From NCBI GenBank assembly GCA_036346275.1, contig CM070722.1:24513336-24577335 (forward strand): a DNA stretch of 64,000 nt, in the 5' to 3' direction. This stretch comes from Otatea glauca. Lineage: Eukaryota; Streptophyta; Magnoliopsida; Poales; Poaceae. The notes beneath the pieces are model-generated. The model ran no database searches. It worked only from the letters and a program-made list of their open reading frames with translations, and was not told the DNA's origin. Below are positions 44,706 to 55,241 of this stretch, piece by piece (position 1 is the stretch's first letter; the number at the start of each line of letters is the position of its first letter). Made by a program: the position numbers and the translations under genes.

Positions 44706-44882
44706 ATGTGTAACACAAATCAATATATCTTGATTATGTGGGGTTTTCTGAAACCAGAGATGCATGCTCAAGGTTATTTCAAGTTACTGCTACTGCAAGT
44801 AGAGTGCTATATGCTGGCGGAGAGATAAATTTGTATGCCAATAATACACTTCGTAAGCAAAAATTGTATATATTATCTTGTA

Positions 44883-45169
44883 CTACCCCCAGTCCTTTAT
44901 ATAAGACATATTAGTTTCTCAATCTTATCCCACAATATAAGGCATGCATGTAGATTTGATGTTAGTTTCTCTTTTTGGCCCTTATTTATTTCATCCCCCT
45001 TCCTAAACATTTATGTATCACCACCCAAACAGACAGTTATCTCTCGTCTTTCCACAGCACTTAATAAAGGGTAATGTAGTCATTCTCTTCTGTGGTTTCC
45101 GTATTCTTAGAACTTTCTTAATCACCATGCTCTGTCAAAAGTATGCCTTATGAAAGGGACTGTATGGAG
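44883..45169. mobile_element. Stowaway-like MITE (287 bp)
   Basis: The inverted ends are CTACCCCCAGTCCTTTATA and the complement of GAAAGGGACTGTATGGAG. They resemble the CTCCCTCCGT type of Stowaway, with TA on both sides (44881-44882 and 45170-45171) as the target duplication. No coding capacity. It lies in the region upstream of the TMEM230 coding exon. Confidence 0.75.
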
Positions 45170-45261
45170 TATTATCAAAGTAGAGTGCTGACTGACATAA
45201 GTACATCATATGGCTAGGCAACTCAAAATAGAAAATTGCATTTCAAACACGTTGTTCTTGA

Positions 45262-45826
45262 CAATGTTCTAAATGAAGGCCGTTAAGGCCTTGTAAATGG
45301 CCATTAAAAAGGTAAAGGTCCCCTGCCCATTACTTTTTTGGATATTTCAAAGTTTGCTTGTTTTATTGGGCCGTCTATTTGGTTTAACAGCCGTTAACGT
45401 TTAACAGGCCCGTTTTATCTGGCCGTTTATTTGGGTAAAGTTCAAAGATTGCCATGATATGGAGCATTATGACATACGTGAGATGAATGCTAGTTCTTCT
45501 TTTTATTGCCACTTGAGCTATTCATTCATTCGATTATGATTCTTTAATTATATTTACATCATGTTATCTTTTTTCTTCATGTCACCGCTATGGGCAATTG
45601 TTGATAGCCCCGCTATGGGTAATTGTTGATAGCCTAGTAGTTTCATCTATATGCATGAAAGAAGATGAATTAGATGCTTATTTTGTCACTGCAAACACAT
45701 GTATACATTTCTTTGAATTTTAAATAGTAAAACCATTTAGAAGACCATTTACAAGGCTGCTTACCCTATAAACACTAAAAGGCGGGGTGACCGTTCGTTC
45801 ACCATTTACCATTATTTAGAACATTG
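45262..45826. mobile_element. hAT-type MITE (565 bp) with perfect 8-bp duplication
   Basis: The terminal repeats are CAATGTTCTAAAT and its complement. GTTCTTGA flanks both sides (45254-45261 and 45827-45834). Inside are GGCCGTTAA-type motifs and a 27-bp tandem duplication near 45590-45640. It is noncoding. Confidence 0.85.
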
Positions 45827-46491
45827 GTTCTTGATTTTTTTCACCATTATCATTTGTATGCTTGTGCATCGTACCATACGTCTAATGCTTTCATACTAAA
45901 AGTGGTTTTGATATGTGCTTTCATGTGGAATAATTTGTTATGTGAATGCAAACCAGGATACTTCCTCCTCCAGTCACAAAATATTGACATCCTGGAATCC
46001 ATGCAGTCAAACCATTGTAGCTTTGATCAAAGCTACCATTTTGAGTATTTAGATTAAAGATATGAAAGTGAAATGAGTAAGTTTGACATAAATACTTTCA
46101 TAACAATATTTTTATAACTTATTTTAAATATATAGCAGTCAATTTAATGGTCAAAGTTGGATCTTGTTGATGTTGAAGAGTAAAAAAGTCATTGCAGGTA
46201 GTATACAATAAGACATTTTTGACTAAAATTATAAGTTAAAAATAAGTTAATTGAATGCAATTGCATGTAGATGTTGAAAGTTGTTATGGGAATCTGTCTG
46301 ACTTGTATTACATAGAATACCAACCTGCAGAAACCCAAATCTGTTAGCTGGAACATTTATCAGTGTTATGCCATCCCATTTCTATCTGTTCTACCTGTCC
46401 TTTCAGTTGGTTCCAAATTACATGCAGCAATAAACTCGATTCCTAATGAGCTTCACTGAAAAACCTACATTAATTTTTTCTTGGTTATAGG

Positions 46492-47194
46492 CATGGTTAT
46501 CACGGCATCGCCTAGGTGACTCCTAGTTAGCACCTAGGCGTCCGGTCGCTAGGCACTGACCGCCAGGGGGGTTTGCCTCGCTTTGAGATGGCAAGTCGCT
46601 TGCCTGGCTGCGTCAGGCGTCGCTCGGGGCGACTAGGCGTCGACTGCCGTCACCTGAGCAGTCGCCTAGGGCTTTTCGCATGGCTGCTTGGCGCAATAGC
46701 GGCGGGGGAGAGGCGGAGGTGGGGGAGAGGGGGTTTACTTGCTCGTCCGCTCGGCCGTGGCCACCCACACGCCACGCTCGCCACCGACACCCGGACCATT
46801 GACCACCGAGGGTGATAGGAAGAGGGGAGTTGGAAGGGCGAGGGGGAGAGGGGGAGGCGGAGGTGGCAAGGTGAGACAGAGGGGAATTGGGGGCGAGGAA
46901 GAGAGGGTGAGGGAGCCGAAGATGGAGGGGGCGATGGAGCCGGAGATGGAGGTGGCAAAGGGGAATCAGGGGAGGTGGAGAGACGAGGAGGGCAATGGGG
47001 GTGAGTAGGCAGAGCCGGGGAGGGGGCGAAGAAAAGGAAGAACGGAAATAAAAGGAGAAGGGGAAAAGAAAATGAAGAAAAGAAATGAAAAGGAGAAAGG
47101 AAAGTTTGGTCGCCTAACTGTCGCCTAGGCGGGCGCCTAGGCGTCCAGGCGCCCTGAAGGCGACTCGTCTCGCCGGGACGCTATGATAACCATG
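46492..47194. mobile_element. hAT-like element (703 bp), GC-rich, ends CATGGTTATCA
   Basis: The ends are CATGGTTATCACGGC and the complement of GCTATGATAACCATG. Subterminal CGCCTAGG motifs lie at both ends. The flanks GTTATAGG and GTCATATG agree at six of eight positions, consistent with an aged 8-bp duplication. The GC- and purine-rich middle gives open frames on both strands that have no protein features. Confidence 0.7.
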
Positions 47195-47545
47195 GTCATA
47201 TGATATGAAATTTAACTTTCCTTTTGAGGATGATTGCACATGAAATGCCTATTCTCCATTGCCAAGTATTAACAGATCATATTTTAGAAAGCATTCTATC
47301 TGGAGAATTTCTATTTTCAAAACCGACAACATCACTTTGTCATATGTGATGTCATTTTTTTTACTGTTTAATGCAACCTATATTGGCAAAGCAGGTTTTA
47401 CTGGATTATCTTCAACCGTTAGTGGTGATTTCATTTAGCTGTATCATATTATTAGTTGATTGAACTCTTTCATCTTATTATGTGTTATTTTGGTCATTTT
47501 TATACTTGTATTTATGGTATGTTTTTCCAATGCAGATATTGCAGT

Positions 47546-48599
47546 ATGGCGGCAAGACGCAATGTTGGATATTCTGCTCTTCCTACAGAGGACAAGGAGG
47601 ACAACAATCTTACTGAAGACAATGTTGACCTTCGGTTCACTTACACTCCAAAGTCCTTGAGGAAGATCCCATGGAAATCAATTGCCCTAGCATTGTTCCT
47701 CCTCCTCCTAGGAAGTTCTCTTCTCTTCCTTTCATATTTTATATTCACAGGTCACATGGAGGGTGATAGCTCTCAGGCATATGGTCTTTTGTTCCTGGGT
47801 TTCCTTGCCTTTCTTCCTGGTATGTTAATGTAAATCACTTTAGTTTTCATATTGTCATTGATATGCAATTGTTTCATCTTCAGGAATGAAATTTTTCTTC
47901 CCCAAATTATTATTCTCATTGATATGCAATTGTTTCATCTTCAGGAATGAAATTGTCTTCCCCAAATCATTACGTGAACATTCACCCTTGCTAACTTCAG
48001 TATTATAGTGTAGTTTTTCTTTTCTCAGTCATATGTCCTTGGAAAGAGAGGTAACTGGCCATATGCATGACCTTCTTGTAAAGAGAAGTAACTGGCCATA
48101 TGCATGATTGGAGTAAGTTATGTAAGATTGGCCACATTGTTGACATGTAGTCATTACTGATAGTCAGAGTTCCCCTGGGCGCTAGGCGGGTGGCACACCG
48201 GTGTTCTAGCGCCTAATCATTGATTAGGCGGGCTAGGCGAGGGGGTTGTAGCCTAGCGCCTAGTTGCCGCCTAGGCGGCCGCCGCCTAGGGGAACAGGGC
48301 TGATAGTGATAGCTTTCCTTATCACTTAAAACAAAACTGGTCCTGCTTGTTGGCATCTCAACTATGCTGAAAACAAAACAGGTCTTACCCTTTGGCATCT
48401 CAATTATTACGATGTGCATCAGTGGAAAATTATGTGCTTTGTTATGGTTGCGGAAAGACACCTATAGAACTGTGTTGCATTTTTTCAAACGGTTACATAG
48501 TTTTGACATTATTTTACAGGTTTTTATGAGACTCGGGTTGCTTACTATTCATGGAGAGGAGCACCAGGGTACACCTTTGCATCCATCCCAGATTATTAG
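47546..48599 (+). CDS. TMEM230 / DUF872 family membrane protein, two coding exons
   Basis: Exons 47546-47819 and 48520-48599 join in phase to a 117-residue protein. The junction is CTG|GTATGT at the donor and TTTTACAG at the acceptor, splitting a Gly codon. Start ATG 47546 follows an intron acceptor (TGCAG at 47531-47535), so the gene has an upstream noncoding exon. The product has an acidic N-terminus (MAARRNVGYS), the family block TPKSLRKIPWKSIALALF, a first membrane helix (about residues 41-66) and a second helix (about 79-100). The conserved tail ends PGYTFASIPDY. TMEM230 proteins are small two-helix proteins of the secretory and endosomal membranes. Frame and splice sites are intact, so it is probably functional. 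Its single coding intron hosts a MITE and two small tandem duplications. Confidence 0.92.
47851..47970 (+). repeat. Tandem duplication of about 60 bp in TMEM230 intron
   Basis: The block TTGATATGCAATTGTTTCAT with CTTCAGGAATGAAATT and CTTCCCC occurs twice in succession with few differences. A second duplication of about 37 bp (TAACTGGCCATATGCATGA) lies at 48041-48110. Confidence 0.85.
48165..48299. mobile_element. Small hAT-type MITE (135 bp) in TMEM230 intron
   Basis: CTGATAGT flanks both sides (48157-48164 and 48300-48307) as a perfect 8-bp duplication. Ends CAGAGTTCCCCT and AGGGGAACAGGG are inverted with mismatches in the outer five bases. The interior is palindromic GC-rich DNA with GCCTAG/CTAGGC motifs. 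Confidence 0.85.
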
Positions 48600-49075
48600 T
48601 TTGTTTTTCCTCGCTGAGTGGGCAGCAACGATAATGAGCAACAAGGAAAAAAAACTTGAAACTTCGATCAGGCAAATGGGCACTTATTGTTCACACGAAA
48701 CAGTTAACATGTAGATGAAGTCACCTTATGCTGATTGCGGTGTTCACCTAATGGTATTCTTTCATCAGGGAAGACAACAATAATCTTTACGTGTGCTGCA
48801 GAGCAAAAACTACTCTTTGTGCTTGTTTGTTCGTTGCTATGTAGATTGTTGTTTCAGAGCTACCTCAGATATTAGTTTCACAATAATCATCAGATATGCA
48901 TTGATGTCATTGGGGCTTCATTTTGTTTTCCTTGCTGAAAATACTATAAACCGCATACTTTACCTGTATTTTCTAGCTGTTCATATTTGAGCAGATGGTT
49001 GTGTGCATCATCATTTTTGTAATGTTTTTTATGCCGATATTTGAAATGTTAATAAATGGAGATTGTTATGCATTT
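48600..49075 (+). other. TMEM230 3' untranslated region (inferred)
   Basis: Downstream of the stop the sequence stays U-rich and unspliced-looking, up to AATAAA at 49051-49056, the likely polyadenylation signal. No other gene is seen. Confidence 0.5.
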
Positions 49076-49353
49076 AGTCTAAAAAAATATTGTTGTGCAT
49101 TTTATTTCTTTTCAAATTGATCCATTCTACTGGTACGATAGAATTGACGGGTAAGATATGCCTTTTTTGTCATGTGAAAAGCAGCTGAGTTTGCAAAGAA
49201 CGTTCATTTGATTCTTAATCCTGAACATGTCTCTCGGAAGCAAGGCAGCACCGAGTCTATCTCCCGTGCAACGTTAACTTTGCCATTCTGAATCCTGAAT
49301 GTCAGAGTAAGTATGCAACGCATGCATTTAGTCACGCATATTAGTCTTGCCTA

Positions 49354-49912
49354 GTGATTTAAATAGCCTGCTATAGCTACGGTATAATTTTTTCAGACAT
49401 AAAACGTTATGCGATTAAATAAAATTTCGTGAACACAACTACAATTGTTATAATTGCTATATGGACCACTATTTTTGCTATTTTTGTAGCTGCGAAAGTT
49501 ATACTATACTAGATGTGTTAATTCTCTTTAAATTTCTAAACATTAATTGTGTTTTGTTCCTGATCTTCTTCTTTCATCGTATTTGTTATACTTAAATTGA
49601 ATTAATTTGGCTCCTAGAAATAATAAATATTAGTTAAAATCCAAATCCAACTCCTAAATTTACATAATTATATAAATTATTTTTTATTACACATGGTACG
49701 AATAATATATAGCAATCATAACATGAACTCTAAATTTAAATATAGTTCATTATGTATAAATTACCGATATCATATACTTGAAATAATAAAAAAATATGTA
49801 TATTATTGTAAACCGCAATATGTAGCATAGTTTTTGCGATAGCCCGCTATAGTCACAGTAGCTTTTTTATATCTTTCACTGCGACGGACTGCGGACTGTG
49901 ATTTAAATCCTT
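49354..49912. mobile_element. MITE-like element with GATTTAAAT ends
   Basis: Left end GTGATTTAAATAGCC and right end ATTTAAATCCT are inverted over about ten bases. The subterminal regions share GCTATAG/CTATAGC motifs. I could not find a convincing target duplication, so borders and class are uncertain. Confidence 0.4.
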
Positions 49913-50139
49913 GGTTTTAAATATACTTACCTGTATTATTTCAATGTATTTCACATGTATGTCGGTAAATTTGACGTTTGCAGTGAAACTAAAATACAAC
50001 AAAAGACCAATATACGCCTAAAAAAGTACTAATTTGTAATATTTCCAACATCGCAAACAAGTCAATTCAAGATCACTAGTTAAACAAAGGAACCATAAAC
50101 TCGATCAAGATGTTGCTCCAAACTCAATAGTCTGCATGT
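49913..50139. other. No recognised feature
   Basis: AT-rich intergenic DNA; nothing supported. Confidence 0.5.
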
Positions 50140-50990
50140 TTGGCGAGTCGGTGTTCATTGTCAGGGAACTGAAGTAGTATGTGACTACAGAATAATTCTA
50201 CCAAGAGGGAATTCAATAGGGTTACAAATAAATTCAGAGCCAGAATGCGAGAACTCACGAACTCAATCTTCTTGTTGGCCTTGCTGGTGCTGCTCGACAC
50301 CCGCTTGGCCTGGTTGTGGCACTTAGGGGCGTGCTTCTATTGCTGTCTTTCTTTCGAGTCGGAGGTAGTAACTTCTGTAGTCCTTGGTGATGGTTGTGCT
50401 CTGGACAATCTTGGTGACAGAGGTGACAAACTTCTTGCGCTGTCTTTTACGCCAATCGGATGGTTCTGCATGTTTCTAGATGTTCTCGGCTACAGAGAAC
50501 GCACATTGCTCACCCTAATTGATGTTAGAGAACGGGATGACTCGCTGAATGATGCACGGCAAGGCAACCTAACCAGTGCTGATGTGCCTTGCTGTATATC
50601 TGGCTGAGCAGTTGGTATTGCTCTGTCGAGTTTGGAACTGACCAAAGGTCTTCGCGGAGATGAAGGGGATGGCACGCTGTGTTTTCGTGCTTGAGGTGAG
50701 GAAGAAGCGGCCATGGACAATGCTAACCTAGGATAGGTTGTCTTCACACGAGGGAGTGAAGTCAATAGAACTCCTTTCTGATGTAGTTGTTGGTGTTTGT
50801 GAGATTGCTGGTGGTGACAAGGATTTCTTCAGAACAATAGTTCGACAAGGGGCTTCAACGACTGACGTCTTTTGGTGTTCTTCCAGTCCTTGATTTTACA
50901 GAGGAATGGGTATTTGATTTCTTGGTTGTTTCTAAGGGATTACGGCCGCCTTTGCTGTCTGATAGCCAGGCGTACATGCATACGGCTACA
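50140..50990 (-). pseudogene. Decayed serine/proline-rich coding segment, unidentified
   Basis: On the minus strand several consecutive stretches read like protein in slipping frames. One, about 50955-50865, has NPLETTKKSNTHSSVKSRT. A second, about 50860-50765, has KKSLSPPAISQTPTTTSE. A third, from about 50714, has SSPQARKHSVPSPSS and continues past stops to KANKKIEF near 50255. It is rich in Ser, Pro, Lys and Arg, like a disordered or microtubule-associated tail, but I do not recognise it. The stops and frame changes could also be undetected introns. It sits directly left of element F, with host DNA continuing at 62690. Confidence 0.35.
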
Positions 50991-51006
50991 CAGTACCATG
51001 TAGAAT

Positions 51007-51011
51007 ACTAC
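51007..51011. repeat. Target site duplication of element F (left copy, ACTAC)
   Basis: ACTAC precedes TGTTTGCACC and recurs at 62685-62689 after the 3' LTR. Confidence 0.95.
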
Positions 51012-51667
51012 TGTTTGCACCAAAATTCGGCAAGTTTATCCAAATCAAGCAATAAAATTAAAGATACGGAAACTAACGGAGGATTGGAAAGAACTCGAGA
51101 TATTTGATAACTGCAAGATTTTTAGAGGAAACAATCGTTCAAGATAAGGCCGATACGGACACGGACTTGAAGCGTATTGTAACGGGACACTATCGGCCAA
51201 GGGTATAAAAGAAGAACCAAAGCGGGCTGCGAAAATCATCATCAACACAATACAATCAACCAGTCTACTTTTTCTACTTTTCCTGTCAAACTAGGAGTAG
51301 CTTCTGTACTTTAGCCTTCGTAATCGATCTTGATCAATAAAGTTGCGTATCGCCGATTGTTGATCTTCGTCAATTACACCCCAGGTTCGATTTGTTCTGA
51401 TTTTGTTGCGCATCGCCTTCTTCAGAATCGATCTGCCTTTATCCTCTGATTAGCCTTAATCGGCTAGTTAGACTTATCCTGTTACCTCGATCTTGATCGG
51501 CTTCAAGCTGATTGGATCTAAGCCGATTGATCGTCACGATCGGCTTTGCGTGAATTTTATATTTTACCTTGTCGGTTACAGGTCAAATCGACTAGCACGC
51601 TCTTGAACCAGGTGTTCATCTGGTGTGTTGCTCTCAGAAACCCTACATCAAGTTTTTGACGCCAACA
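51012..51667 (+). repeat. Element F 5' LTR (656 bp)
   Basis: It has TATAAAAG at 51204-51211 and AATAAA at 51336-51341, then a stretch with repeated ATCGGC/GCCGAT. It ends GACGCCAACA. Same length as the 3' LTR. Confidence 0.97.
51204..51211 (+). promoter_or_regulatory. TATA box of F LTR (TATAAAAG)
   Basis: It follows CGGCCAAGGG. The same site is at 62221-62228 in the 3' LTR, and a polyadenylation-type AATAAA follows about 130 bases downstream. Confidence 0.75.
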
Positions 51668-51673
51668 CACTCT

Positions 51674-51691
51674 TGGCACGCCCGGTGGGAC
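51674..51691 (+). promoter_or_regulatory. Primer binding site of element F
   Basis: TGGCACGCCCGGTGGGAC six bases after the LTR is the primer-site form usual in Tat-lineage elements. I am not certain which tRNA it pairs with. Confidence 0.75.
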
Positions 51692-51696
51692 TCGCA

Positions 51697-54451
51697 ATGT
51701 CTTCATCAGGGAAGTCGATCCCGCCATTAGATCTCAACGCAGAGGCTATAATCGTCCCAACAATGGACGATTTATCTGCAGAACAACGTCAAGAAATTGA
51801 AGCTCGGAAGGCTGCGCTGGAAGAGATGATGCTGAGCTGTTATCAGAAAACTAGACGTGGCGTCACTCAAAAATCTGCCCTGCCGACGGTCAATACAGGA
51901 GATGCGGTGTAGCGAACGTAAGCCGATATCTGCCTGCTCAAGCCAAATTATCGGCTATGATTAATCAGTCTGTGCACCACGCTTTGATAAACCAATCATC
52001 GGCTCTCGTAACAACGCTTAAGCCGATGATAGCAAATAGCGTTAAATTTATAGCCCAGGAGTTAGCCTCGTCAGGAAGTCTGCTCGACCCATTGCAAGCT
52101 CTGCCGAATTATCCTGTTTTCTCAGTATCACAAAACACGCAGAGCACAACGGCCGATCCTAAACCATCGGCTATAACCTCACCCCCTACCATGATGCCCA
52201 CACAACCCACGGTTATACTACCTAGGGACCCTCGGTTAAATGGGTTGAACCATTACCACGCCTATACTGACGCCGCTAAGGTGGATGCACCAAGCAATTT
52301 GTCACCGTCGGCTCCGTTCTACGCTTTTCCCCAATCGGTTTCACAGCCGATTGGCTCCGAGAGATTCCCACAAGAACCCACCCTGCTAAGAAATCTAGGT
52401 CCACACAGGGTAGTAACATACTCAGAACCATTTGTCCGTCAAAGGTTTAACCTCAAGTCAGACGTAATCGGCACGAACAGTATGATCGCGCACAAGCAGG
52501 GCAGCATAATTGGCAACCCGAGCTCGCACTCGGGGGGCAGAACACCGATTATGACAGATATTATCAAGGACCTGCTATGACAGATAATGCTAATTGGGCC
52601 GATCAGATCTCTGCCATTTTGAGGGACCAATTCGGCATACAGCCAAAAGGAAAGGTTATCGACTATAGAAAGCCGTATCCCGATTATATAGATCGCATGC
52701 CCTACCCTCACAACTTCAGAGTCCAGACTTCGCCAAATTCTCTGGGGATGATTCTATCACCACCCTGGAACACGTTGGACGCTTTATCGCGCAATGCGGT
52801 GAAGCGGCCCAGTCCGACGGGCTTAAAATTAGGCTATTCCCGTTGTCTCTGTCTGGGGCAGCGTTTACTTGGTTTACTTGCTTGCCTCCGAATTCGGTCC
52901 ATTTGTGGAACGATTTGGAAAGCCGATTCCATGAATACTTCTTTTCAGGCAGTTTGGAGCTCAGGATTTCAGATCTGAGTTCTGTGCGGCAAAAGTTTGG
53001 GGAATCGGTAACGGATTACATCAAGAGATTTAGAGAAATTAGGAATCGGTGTTTTAGCGTCACATTGCCTGACAACCAACTTGCCGATTTAGCATTTCAA
53101 GGTTTGATTCCGCCGCTTAGGGAGAAATTCGGAGGACAAGAGTTCACCGACCTTAGTCACTTATTGCATCGCGTATCGGCTCAAGAAAGCCGATTCACTG
53201 ACAATAAAGTGTTCAAAGACAGATTTAAAAATAGCAATAACAAAGAAAAGGACAAGGCTAAAGTCAATATGGTTGAGTATTGTCCAAGTGACTCATCGGA
53301 AGACGAGGAAGCAGAAATAAACATAGCCGAATGGGTAAAAGGATCCAAAAAGTCCTTAGTCTGTTCTTGGCTTAAGCCGACTAGGAATAAGTCGGAGGTC
53401 AAGTACTCTTTCGATGTTTCTAAATGCGATCGTATTTTTGATTTACTTCTGCAAGAAAAGATAATACGATTGCAAGAAGGACATGTGATACCGTCGTCCG
53501 ATGAGATCAAGAAACGCAGGTATTGCAAGTGGCATCATTCTTATTCACATAACACTAATGACTGCAATATCTTTCGTCAACAGATCCAATCTGCTATTGA
53601 GGATGATCGGTTGAAGTTTGCTGATGAGCCGACCATGCAAGTCGATGTTGATCCGTTTCCCATCAACATGGTACAGTGTTCGGCTAAAGGAAAAGAGCCG
53701 ATGCATGACGAGCAGAAAAAGGATCGACAAGTCAACATTCAATCAAGCTCGAACGACGATCGGATCGAAGATTACAATCGGCTCTTTACAAATAGAAGCC
53801 GATCGTGAAGGAAAAATTCAAGAACCATCAAACCCAAAGGAATCCTCGGGTAGGTAAATGGTACAAAGCAGAAAAATCTCCATTAAGGCAGCCAGCGAAA
53901 AGGTCAGGACCAACATTTTTACAATTAATGGAGAAATACGAGAGCATGAATAGCCGACCACGGTATAAAGCTCACCGGTCGGATAACTTGTACCGCACCG
54001 AGAATGTGGAGAGGGCACATAGAAGGTGTCCCTTTTGGTAGTTTTGCTGGGAAAGAGGAGTAGCGTTGCCATCACCATACACCTGCCCGATGGAACATTA
54101 TCCCCGAAACGATGGGCTAAGGCAATCGGCCAGAGATGGGCTATCTGGGCCGATCAGAGAGCAGGGCAGAAGTTACAGAAGGCCGGTCCACGAGAGAATA
54201 TCTAAACCGAATCAAGAACCGAGCCAAGTCAAGACGCACAATAGCCAAGTCAAGACGCACGAGCCCAGTTCTAATCAAGAAGATTTGGCTGGTCAAATAC
54301 GGAAGCCGGTGGAACCCAAACCCAGGTGGTGTCCATCTGGTCTGAGCCGATCACAACGACGACGGCTTCAGAGGCTAAGGACGCAAGAGATTCGTGAGGC
54401 CGATGCTGAGAGAGAGAGAGACGAAGTGTTTAACGAACTTCGTCCAGTCAA
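51697..54451 (+). pseudogene. gag: Element F gag (frameshifted)
   Basis: The start ATG at 51697 (MSSSGKSIPPLDLNAEAI) opens a long N-terminal region with Ser/Pro-rich sequence through about 52540. The capsid core (FTWFTCLPPNSVHLWNDLE, RRF-type motif YIKRFREIRNRC, LREKFGGQEF) is in one 321-residue frame, 52843-53808. At least three frame changes precede or follow it, near 51900-51950, 52540 and 52715. A cysteine/histidine cluster (RYCKWHHSYSHNTNDC) at about 53515-53570 is the degenerate zinc-finger-like motif seen in Tat Gags. The C-terminal linker to protease is Arg/Glu-rich. Confidence 0.85.
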
Positions 54452-55150
54452 ATGCGTCAAAAGGAGTGGAGAAGAAAAGAACAAGCCGAAGAAGATTTCG
54501 AATCGGCTGATGACTTAGATTCTCCCATGATTCGGGATGACACGCCTCCAATGGATATTAACATGGTATTCACATTACAGGCTGAATTCAAAGTCAGAAA
54601 CGAATCGGCCGAAAAAGCAGTTGCTCAGTTGTGTTCTGGTATACAGAGTGCCATATTCGAGAAACCTAAAGATGATCATCGGCATCTGAAGCCGTTATAT
54701 CTAAAGGGATACATAAATGGCAAACCAATATCAAGAATGCTGGTAGACGGAGGGGCCACAGTGAACCTGATGCCGTATACAACATGCAAGAAACTGGGTA
54801 AGTCTGATGAAGACTTAATTAAAACTAACATGGTTCTAAATGACTTCACAGGCGACCCTACAGAGGCAAAGGGTGTTATGGTCACAGAGCTGACTGTCGG
54901 TAGCAAGACCTTGCCGACAGCATTCTTTGTAATCGATGCCAAAGGAAACTACAGCGTACTGCTCGGGCGGGATTGGATTCATGCAAACTGCTGTATCCCA
55001 TCGACCATGCATCAAGCGCTTGTTCAATGGAACGGAGAAGAAGTTGAGGTCGTTACAGCCGATACATCTGCTCACATTGCCATGGCTAGCTCCGATGCGA
55101 ATTGGCAACATGAAGAAAGCGGCTACATATCGTGCAAGGTATTTGGATGA
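54452..55150 (+). CDS. Element F protease frame
   Basis: A 232-residue open frame holds the aspartic protease. The active-site loop is LVDGGATVNLMP at about 54738, with DGGA in place of DTGA. The I-L-G-R equivalent is SVLLGRDWIHAN at about 54955. Upstream acidic sequence links it to Gag. The frame ends at 55150, 90 bases before the RT frame opens, so the two are separated by a stop or a frame change. It would process Gag-Pol. Confidence 0.85.
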   Translation: MRQKEWRRKEQAEEDFESADDLDSPMIRDDTPPMDINMVFTLQAEFKVRNESAEKAVAQLCSGIQSAIFEKPKDDHRHLKPLYLKGYINGKPISRMLVDGGATVNLMPYTTCKKLGKSDEDLIKTNMVLNDFTGDPTEAKGVMVTELTVGSKTLPTAFFVIDAKGNYSVLLGRDWIHANCCIPSTMHQALVQWNGEEVEVVTADTSAHIAMASSDANWQHEESGYISCKVFG

Positions 55151-55241
55151 TCTGCGATTTCATTTGTGTGAGCAAGTCAGGTCTCATGCCGATCAGTGTC
55201 AAGCCGGGCACTTTTGATCGGGCAAATGAAGTATTACGCCG

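Noticed and set aside
44883..45169. MITE as a possible microRNA precursor
   Set aside because: Only the termini are inverted; the interior does not fold into a single long hairpin by eye.
46573..47008. Open frames within the GC-rich hAT-like element
   Set aside because: Compositional frames in purine-rich repeats, with low-complexity Gly/Arg or Pro/Ser products.
50245..50607. Plus-strand 120-aa frame MRELTNSIFLLALLVLLDT
   Set aside because: The opposite strand has the more coding-like composition. The hydrophobic start is a by-product of antisense Lys/Glu/Gln codons.
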